Shown here: positions 1 to 5,100 of the stretch, one piece after another
Layout: each line of letters begins with the position of its first letter
How positions within the stretch are numbered: position 1 is the first letter of the stretch
Source: UBA9848 sp003454065
Lineage (GTDB): Bacteria; Spirochaetota; Spirochaetia; Sphaerochaetales; Sphaerochaetaceae
Direction: 5' to 3'
Length of the DNA: 6,744 nucleotides
NCBI GenBank assembly: GCA_946629155.1
Contig: CAMOXM010000078.1
Location: 1-6,744, forward strand
Program-made: the position numbers and the translations under genes
Notes under the pieces: model-generated
What the model was told of the DNA's origin: nothing
Seen by the model: the letters and a program-made list of their open reading frames with translations, nothing else
The model's database searches: none

Positions 1-1
1 C

Positions 2-406
2 TTCGTCAACAACGGTATTTACGGAATGACAGGCGGACAGATGGCGCCTACGTCTTTGCCCGGACAGATCACTCAGACATCGCCTTACGGCAGAGATGTG
101 AATACCCAAGGATATCCTGTCAGGATTTGCGAATTGCTTTCCACATTGGATGCTCCCTATTACATAGAGCGTGTGGCGGTGAATAGCGTCAAAAACGTGA
201 ATGCTGCCGGAAAGGCGATAAAAAAGGCTTTTCAGAATCAGGTCGATGGCAAAGGCTTTTCGCTTGTCGAGGTCATTTCGGCATGCCCTACGAATTGGGG
301 TATGACTCCGCAGAAGGCGCTGAAATGGATCGAAACGGACATGATACCGTATTACCCTTTAGGCGCGTATCGCGACAAGGATGTGAAAGGAGGCGAGAAT
401 GGCTGA
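2..406 (+). CDS. 2-oxoacid:ferredoxin oxidoreductase, beta subunit (C-terminal part)
   Basis: This is the thiamine-diphosphate-binding subunit of a 2-oxoacid:ferredoxin oxidoreductase (KorB/VorB type). The enzyme oxidatively decarboxylates a 2-oxoacid to an acyl-CoA and reduces ferredoxin in the cytoplasm of anaerobes. The window enters mid-gene and shows 134 residues; family members are usually about 250-280, so the GDG-containing front of the TPP site is missing. Visible directly at the start is NNGIYGMTGGQ, the end of the TPP/Mg-binding block, followed by QMAPTSLPGQ and TSPYGR, typical of KorB/VorB proteins. Further on, SLVEVISACPTNWG is the usual late motif before the C-terminal helix. 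The gene overlaps the gamma subunit by 8 nt, and that gene's ribosome-binding site lies inside this one, so translation is probably coupled. Substrate (2-oxoglutarate, branched-chain or other 2-oxoacid) cannot be decided from this part. Confidence 0.93.
   Translation, partial: FVNNGIYGMTGGQMAPTSLPGQITQTSPYGRDVNTQGYPVRICELLSTLDAPYYIERVAVNSVKNVNAAGKAIKKAFQNQVDGKGFSLVEVISACPTNWGMTPQKALKWIETDMIPYYPLGAYRDKDVKGGENG
386..393 (+). promoter_or_regulatory. strong Shine-Dalgarno of the gamma-subunit gene
   Basis: AAAGGAGG lies 5 nt before the ATG at 399, inside the last codons of the beta-subunit gene. It fixes the start of the gamma subunit and supports coupled translation of the two subunits. Confidence 0.85.
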
Positions 407-935
407 TCATGAAATCGTCATAGCAGGCTTTGGGGGGCAAGGTCTGCTTTTTTCAGGCAAGGTCATTGCGTATGCAGGCTTGCTTGAGGGTCGTGAGCTG
501 TCGTGGCTTCCATCGTACGGTCCTGAGATGCGCGGAGGAACGGCGAATTGCAATGTCATATTGTCGGATTCCCCGATAGGTTCGCCCATAGTTCATTCGC
601 CGAATGTTCTCATGGTCATGAACAATCCGTCGCTTGACAAATACGAGGGTTCTGTCGTCAAGGGCGGCATGGTTTTCGTGGATTCGACCATGATTGCAAG
701 AAAGCTGACGCGAAGCGATATAAAGGCATTCTACATACCGGCAACGCAGCTGGCTAACGAAATGGGATTTCCTTCATTGGCAAACATGATACTCACAGGC
801 GCTTTGATAAAGGTTACCGGCTGCATCAGAAAGGAAAGCATAGCGCAGGCTTTGCACCATGTGATCCCTGCTCGTAAGGCGGATTTGTTCGATGTCAACG
901 TCAAAGCCATCGAAAAAGGCGAGGAATATGTCTGA
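399..935 (+). CDS. 2-oxoacid:ferredoxin oxidoreductase, gamma subunit
   Basis: Complete 178-residue gamma subunit of the KorC/VorC type, which packs with the alpha and beta subunits in the cytoplasmic 2-oxoacid:ferredoxin oxidoreductase. The length is normal for a stand-alone gamma subunit. The sequence opens with IVIAGFGGQG (glycine-rich loop at residues 10-15), then SYGPEMRGGTANCNV (about residues 39-53) and SDSPIGSPIV, the hallmark stretch of the family (POR gamma domain, Pfam POR). The start is set by a strong Shine-Dalgarno 5 nt upstream and an ATGGCTGA overlap with the beta gene. The gene ends the operon: about 130 nt follow before a new promoter. A 4-bp hairpin at 938-948 follows the stop but has no T-run, so no convincing terminator is seen. 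As with the beta subunit, the precise 2-oxoacid is not determined. Confidence 0.95.
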   Translation: MADHEIVIAGFGGQGLLFSGKVIAYAGLLEGRELSWLPSYGPEMRGGTANCNVILSDSPIGSPIVHSPNVLMVMNNPSLDKYEGSVVKGGMVFVDSTMIARKLTRSDIKAFYIPATQLANEMGFPSLANMILTGALIKVTGCIRKESIAQALHHVIPARKADLFDVNVKAIEKGEEYV

Positions 936-1036
936 TTCCCTTTCAGGGCGCTTCTAAAAACCTCGAATCCAGATTACGCCCTATGCCTTACGGGTCTTAA
1001 GACAACGTGATATCAGATGATTCGGATTTGCATCTC

Positions 1037-1065
1037 TTGATTAGTTTTTTCCAAACAATTAGAAT
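1037..1065 (+). promoter_or_regulatory. putative sigma70-type promoter before the coiled-coil membrane protein
   Basis: TTGATT (1037-1042) and TAGAAT (1060-1065) are separated by exactly 17 nt, with 4/6 and 5/6 matches to the consensus. Transcription would start near 1072, giving a leader of about 40-70 nt before the candidate start codons at 1114 or 1144. Two short perfect palindromes lie upstream, GTCTTAAGAC (994-1003) and TGATATCA (1008-1015). They could be protein-binding sites, but palindromes this short are common by chance. The promoter suggests that the following gene, and possibly the tRNA, is transcribed separately from the oxidoreductase operon. Confidence 0.55.
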
Positions 1066-1143
1066 ATTTACGATTGAAGCGGGTTGTGCGCATGCCGAAT
1101 AGCTTTTCGAAGTATGCTCAAGCGGCTCGCTTTGCTTTGGATT

Positions 1144-1635
1144 ATGGATGCGAAATACAAGTTTTTTTTGATAGGATTGGGGATTGGAATCTTTTTTCTC
1201 GTCGTAATGCATGTCGTTACGTCGATCAAGCACATGAAAAGCAAGAAGGAGCTTGTCGAGTCAGTCAAGCGCCTCAAATCGTCCTTGAACGACAAGATGG
1301 AGCTTGAGAGCGAAGGCATAACCAAGCTTAAGGAAGAGAACGAAAAACTGAAAAAGGAAAACGAGAATTTCAGGATTTCCCTTTCCGTCGCTCTTCAGAA
1401 GCATGAGCAGCGCGAAATAGCCAGAGCCCAGGTTCTTCAAACGGCGATAGACAAGCTTCTTCTGTCGAGTCCGGGATTCGGTACGGCTTGGGCTGCGGCG
1501 TTGAAAGAGGCTGAGGAAGAGGGGGAGAAGGTGTATTCCGGCAAGGTGCCTTTCTTCAAAAGGATATTCTCGCCGTCCATCAGATCGAAGGAAGAGCCTA
1601 TGCTGGTCGAAAACAAGCCTGAAGAGGAATCTTGA
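1144..1635 (+). CDS. single-pass membrane protein with long coiled coil, function unknown
   Basis: I do not recognise this protein. From the ATG at 1144 it has 163 residues. A hydrophobic segment at about residues 7-27 (FFLIGLGIGIFFLVV) is followed by the basic stretch KHMKSKK. A highly charged heptad-like region at about 32-105 (KLKEENEKLKKENENF) predicts a long coiled coil. A C-terminal part of about 55 residues contains SSPGFGTAWAAALKEAEEEGEK and PFFKRIF and ends in an acidic tail. More positive charge after the membrane segment argues for a cytoplasmic coiled coil by the positive-inside rule; this is inference. The start is uncertain: no strong ribosome-binding site precedes 1144, and an in-frame ATG at 1114 or TTG at 1084 would add 10 or 20 residues. 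It sits between the oxidoreductase operon and tRNA-Leu with its own predicted promoter. The coherent membrane segment and heptads make it very likely a real gene. A scaffold or cell-envelope role would be a guess. Confidence 0.75.
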   Translation: MDAKYKFFLIGLGIGIFFLVVMHVVTSIKHMKSKKELVESVKRLKSSLNDKMELESEGITKLKEENEKLKKENENFRISLSVALQKHEQREIARAQVLQTAIDKLLLSSPGFGTAWAAALKEAEEEGEKVYSGKVPFFKRIFSPSIRSKEEPMLVENKPEEES

Positions 1636-1662
1636 TTTTTTTCGCATATTGCCGCTTTTTTT

Positions 1663-1746
1663 GCCGAAATGGTGAAATGGTAGACACAGGGGACTTAAAA
1701 TCCCCAGCTCGATGAGAGCGTGCGGGTTCGAGTCCCGCTTTCGGCA
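1663..1746 (+). tRNA. tRNA-Leu, anticodon UAA
   Basis: A full class-II tRNA cloverleaf can be folded by eye. The acceptor stem is GCCGAAA (1663-1669) with TTTCGGC (1739-1745) and discriminator A1746. The D stem is GTG/CAC. The anticodon stem is GGGGA/TCCCC (1689-1693/1701-1705) with loop CTTAAAA, placing anticodon TAA at 1696-1698. The long variable arm is GCTC/GAGC, and the T arm is GCGGG-TTCGAGT-CCCGC. The long variable arm and discriminator A agree with leucine; the tRNA reads UUA. CCA is not encoded, because the next bases are TAT, so it is added after transcription. A seven-T run follows at 1749-1755. The tRNA starts 27 nt after the coiled-coil gene with no clear terminator between, so it may share that transcript. 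Confidence 0.97.
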
Positions 1747-1758
1747 TATTTTTTTGAT

Positions 1759-1918
1759 GAGGCCGCCCCGAAGCTCTTTTCTTCCCGTTGCTTGTCCTTT
1801 TGAACCATTATGCTCTCCTCGAAAATCGGAAATACACAAAGTATTCCCGATTTTCTCAAAAGGCATCCTGATTCGAAATCGCTTCGCATCATTTTGAAAA
1901 TTGTTTCGGGGCGACCTC
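1759..1918. repeat. 160-nt imperfect inverted repeat / structured element
   Basis: Nested complementary arms run through this gene-free stretch. The outer stem pairs 1759-1774 with 1903-1918: 14 Watson-Crick pairs, one G-U and one C/A mismatch. After a 2x2 internal loop, TTTTC (1777-1781) pairs with GAAAA (1896-1900) in the same register. CCTTTTGA (1796-1803) pairs perfectly with TCAAAAGG (1856-1863). Stacked directly on that, 1821-1835 pairs with 1841-1855 (14 of 15 pairs) around the loop ACAAA. An alternative pairing, TCAAAA (1856-1861) with TTTTGA (1892-1897), competes with two of these stems. The element begins 12 nt after tRNA-Leu, and a T-run (1934-1940) follows its end. It could be a structured RNA, a miniature inverted-repeat element (no flanking target duplication is visible), or a processing/termination region of the tRNA transcript. 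I do not match it to a known RNA family. Confidence 0.65.
1828..1848. repeat. palindromic motif GGAAATRC-RCAAA-GYATTSCC, copy 1
   Basis: This is the apical hairpin of the 160-nt element. GGAAATAC and GTATTCCC pair around the loop ACAAA with one A/C mismatch. A copy matching at 17 of 21 positions lies at 1987-2007. Confidence 0.6.
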
Positions 1919-1986
1919 CGGCTTCGAGTGGACTTTTTTTCTATCGGGCGCATGCTTTCGCTGCCGCAGCATTCGTCTCGGGAAGA

Positions 1987-2007
1987 GGAAATGCGCAAAG
2001 CATTGCC
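1987..2007. repeat. palindromic motif GGAAATRC-RCAAA-GYATTSCC, copy 2
   Basis: GGAAATGC and GCATTGCC pair around the loop GCAAA. Compared with copy 1, an A-T pair has become G-C through changes on both sides, and the single unpaired position is the same (A/G here, A/C in copy 1). That pattern suggests the hairpin, rather than the bare sequence, is what is shared. Confidence 0.6.
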
Positions 2008-2020
2008 GCAAAGCATTGCC
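1995..2020. repeat. perfect tandem repeat, 2 x 13 bp
   Basis: The unit GCAAAGCATTGCC occurs twice with no gap (1995-2007 and 2008-2020). The first unit is the right half of palindrome copy 2. The pair ends 3 nt before the -35 box of the lipoprotein promoter, a position suited to a regulator or to replication slippage. Confidence 0.85.
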
Positions 2021-2023
2021 GTT

Positions 2024-2052
2024 TTGCCATAAAACAATATTGTCATTATAAT
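2024..2052 (+). promoter_or_regulatory. strong sigma70-type promoter of the large lipoprotein gene
   Basis: TTGCCA (2024-2029, 5/6 consensus) and TATAAT (2047-2052, perfect) are separated by 17 nt. Transcription would begin near 2059, giving a leader of about 55 nt to the GTG at 2115. The surroundings are AT-rich, and the tandem 13-bp repeat abuts the -35 box. This makes the lipoprotein an independent transcription unit. Confidence 0.75.
2034..2043. promoter_or_regulatory. palindrome in the promoter spacer, candidate operator
   Basis: ACAATATTGT is a perfect 10-bp palindrome lying wholly between the -35 and -10 boxes. A dimeric repressor or activator bound there would control the promoter. 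Only the position and symmetry are seen; no regulator is identified, and AT-rich palindromes of this length can arise by chance. Confidence 0.35.
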
Positions 2053-2083
2053 CATTACAACTCGACTATGTGAATGTCTGTCT

Positions 2084-2095
2084 GGCGTAATCGCC
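2084..2095 (+). other. small leader hairpin upstream of the lipoprotein start
   Basis: GGCG and CGCC pair around the loop TAAT in the predicted leader. The hairpin ends 4 nt before the first possible GTG (2100) and 19 nt before the GTG at 2115. It leaves the G-rich ribosome-binding stretch 2102-2107 free only for the later start. Confidence 0.35.
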
Positions 2096-2114
2096 TGCAG
2101 TGGGGGATGTGGAA

Positions 2115-5100
2115 GTGTTCAGGAGTTTCAAGCCGGCCGCCCTTGCGGTTGCATTTTGTCTTGTGTTGGCAATATTTTCATGTAAGCACACGGATTCGTC
2201 TGCGCCGAAGGACAGTGGTGTCAGCATTATATGCGATTATACCGGCAATTCGATTCGCGTTGGGGAATCGCTTGATCTGACCGTTGAGGTCAATGATGCG
2301 CAGCCTAGCGCTTACACTTGCAAATGGTCTGTTACGAAAGGCTCGGCCAAGACCACCAGATCCGATTTGAGGTCTTATACCGTTACGCCACGGCAGGCGG
2401 GCAAACTTGAGGTAATGGTTGAAATCGCAATGGTATCGAACCCTTCGGACGTCAGGTCGGCCACTCGCATAATCAACGTCAGGGCATTGACGGATTCGGA
2501 TACGGGAAAAGTCGATATCGCATCGCTTTTGTCCGAAAGCGTCATGTCTTCCATTGCCGAAGCGCTTCAAGCAGGCGGCGAGTGGAAAAGCGACAAGGGC
2601 TATGTTACGGTGGATTCCAACGGCGTTCTTACAGTCAGCAAGGAGGATGATGCCGAAGATGAGATTTCGAACGGAACGGTTACCGCTCAAATATGGGCTG
2701 TGAATGGCGAAGGGCAGGAAGTCGAGGGATCGCGCATTTTCGTTGAGATACCCAAATATGTTCCTGTGGAATCGGTTGCTATCCAATATTCCGACGGAAA
2801 CGCCGTTTCGCCAAGCGGCGTGTCTTTGATTCCAGGTAAGGAAGTCTCTCTCGAAGCTGTCGTTTCGCCTGAAGGCGCCAGCGGCAAGATCGTCACATGG
2901 AAACTCATCAAGGATGGGAACGACGAGCCAGCGGATGTGGCGTCTGTCTCAGCCGACGGCCGCTTGAAAGGATTGCTTTTGGGAGGCGCGGCGAAATTGG
3001 TGGCGATGGCGGGATGGAACAAATCGTTCTCTTCTAAATCCGTGCCTATTCGCGTCGAGGCTAACAAGATTTTCATCCCTGCGCCTGTTGAAGGGCAGGC
3101 TGGTCGCACAATGACAATTTCCACGGGCAGCAGTCAGAAAATTGCTTTTGATGTCGCTGAGAGCGTCAGCATATCGGATATGAAATCCGATGATGATGCG
3201 ATTGCAGAGACTGACGTAGGATCGTCTTGCATTTCGGTTAACGGCGAAGGGAATGACGGCAAGCTTGTTATCGTGACGCTGACGCTCGATTACGGAGCAG
3301 AAAGCGCGACGGAAACGATCGAATTGATTATAGGAAAGGAAATCAAACCGCAGAGCATACGCGCAAGCAACATGGAGGTGCACCTCGGAAGGCCGGTGAA
3401 GCCTGCATTCACTTATAATCCGGAAACGGTCACCTTCAAGGACATCGCATACAGGGTGATGAATGACAAAGATGGGATATTGGAATTTTCGCAGGATGGC
3501 AAGACGCTCCTAGTGAAGAAGGCGGCCGCCTCCGGAAAAACCGCTACCGTGCGCGCATCCCTGACAAGGCATCCCGAGGTCTATTGCGAATTCGATGTCA
3601 CGTCGGTGAACGTGCCTGTAAATAAAGTTAGCATTAGGAAGTCGGATGATTCCGCAATCGGCGCTCAGCCGATAAGCATCAAGGTGGGCGAGCAGGTCTC
3701 ATTCGTTGCCATAGTGGAGCCCGATGATGCTACGGATAAAACGGTCAAATGGTCTGTCGAGAAAACGGCTTCCGATGAAAGCATAAGGGCGGTGACCATA
3801 ACGCAGGACGGCCTTGTAACAGGCGGCATGTTGGGAGGCAAGGCCAAGGTGCGGGCTTCAGCTATGGACGGCTCCGGCAAATACGATCAGGTTGCATTCG
3901 AAATCAATTCGGAATCGATTCCGATGGGAAACAAGGTCATTGGCGCAAGTGACGAAGAAGAAATGCCGCCGATATCTACGGGTGTCATAGTCTCGAGCGT
4001 TGTCGAGCCGCCTGAAGGCAAGACGATTACGAACATTAATTCATCGGATGATGCAGTGATTCAGGTTTCCATTGAAAACGGAAAGGGCAGGGTGAATATC
4101 TCCAGCGACGGCAATGAAGGAAAGCTCATAGTGGTGACGATAGAATACGATAACGATTCCGAAGATACCGATAGATTGGAGTTTGTGGTTGGTGAGGAAA
4201 ATCCGCTTCAGACTTTTTCGCTGGATATTTCGAACAAGGAATTCATATTGGGAAACGATGCCGATAATACGATTCAGATCGATGTCGCGCCCGATCCTGC
4301 CAGCGCCACTTTCAAGGCTCCGAAATATTTCAAATGGACGGTTGATGAGGGCAAGGAGGGAGTCGCATCCGTAAACGGAACAGGTCTTGTGGAAGTCAAA
4401 GGGCTTGGCGAGACCAAAGTGACTGCGACATCGGTGAGGTATCCTGAGCTTTCCGCTTCGTGCGACATCGTAGTGAGAAACCCCAGAATCACATTCATGG
4501 AATGGGATGGCGAAAGCCAAGAATGGAAAGCCCAAAAAGACACCGCATCGGCTGCATGGGGCACGAAACTGTCAGATATGATCAATGGAAGGAAGGCATC
4601 CGGCACATCTTGGACGAATGGCGACGGAGAGGAAGTTCCTTATGATTTCGCTCGCTGGACGCTTGCTTCAGGCGCAGGCGGGAATCCTTCTACGCTTAGC
4701 GGCGATGCCCTTGCCGATGCGGATGTGCTTGCCGGAGACAAGACGCTTTATGCCGTTTACTCTCTGCGCAATATGAAAGTCAATCTGATGGAATGGAAAA
4801 ACGGCGCATGGAAGCAATTGGGCAGCACGACGGAGCAGGAATGGGGAACCGATTTCGTTCCTCCCGAAGGCGGACCGTCTTCCGAAACGGTGAAATACGA
4901 TTCGAAGGATTACGGATTCACGGGGTGGGCCGAATTCTCTTCAAAACCCGCATCGGTCGCAGATGCCAAACCCCAGGAAGAGTATTTTTCCGGCCCTGTG
5001 AAAAAGGATCTTACGCTTTATGCCTGTTATGCCGGCGATGTCACCATCTTGTTCAGGTATTGGAGAAGCAACGGTTGGTCCGATTTTGCAAGATATGTGC

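Noticed and set aside
938..982. Terminator after the gamma-subunit gene
   Set aside because: CCCT-TTC-AGGG (938-948) is only 4 bp with no T-run, and the alternative AGGGCG/CGCCCT pairing (945-950/977-982) has a 26-nt loop.
1084..1143. TTG at 1084 as the start of the coiled-coil protein
   Set aside because: There is no ribosome-binding site, and the extra 20 residues do not extend the membrane segment sensibly. It remains possible but is less likely than ATG at 1144 or 1114.
1722..1746. Integration (att) site at the 3' end of tRNA-Leu
   Set aside because: No second copy of the tRNA 3' end and no integrase gene are found in the window.
1749..1755. Intrinsic terminator directly after the tRNA
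   Set aside because: The seven-T run is present, but the only hairpin before it is the tRNA itself, so termination here is not supported beyond the T-run.
1261..2055. 264-codon open frame on the minus strand
   Set aside because: It runs antisense to the coiled-coil gene, the tRNA and the structured intergenic region. Its translation is arginine- and serine-rich with no domain-like pattern.
2074..2280. Possible 68-codon upstream ORF overlapping the lipoprotein start
   Set aside because: It has no ribosome-binding site, its composition is unlike a real protein, and the overlapping frame has a clear signal peptide and domains.
2178..2786. 202-codon open frame on the minus strand
   Set aside because: It lies entirely opposite the lipoprotein gene, is rich in Arg, Asn and Ile typical of an antisense shadow, and has no recognisable motif or start context.
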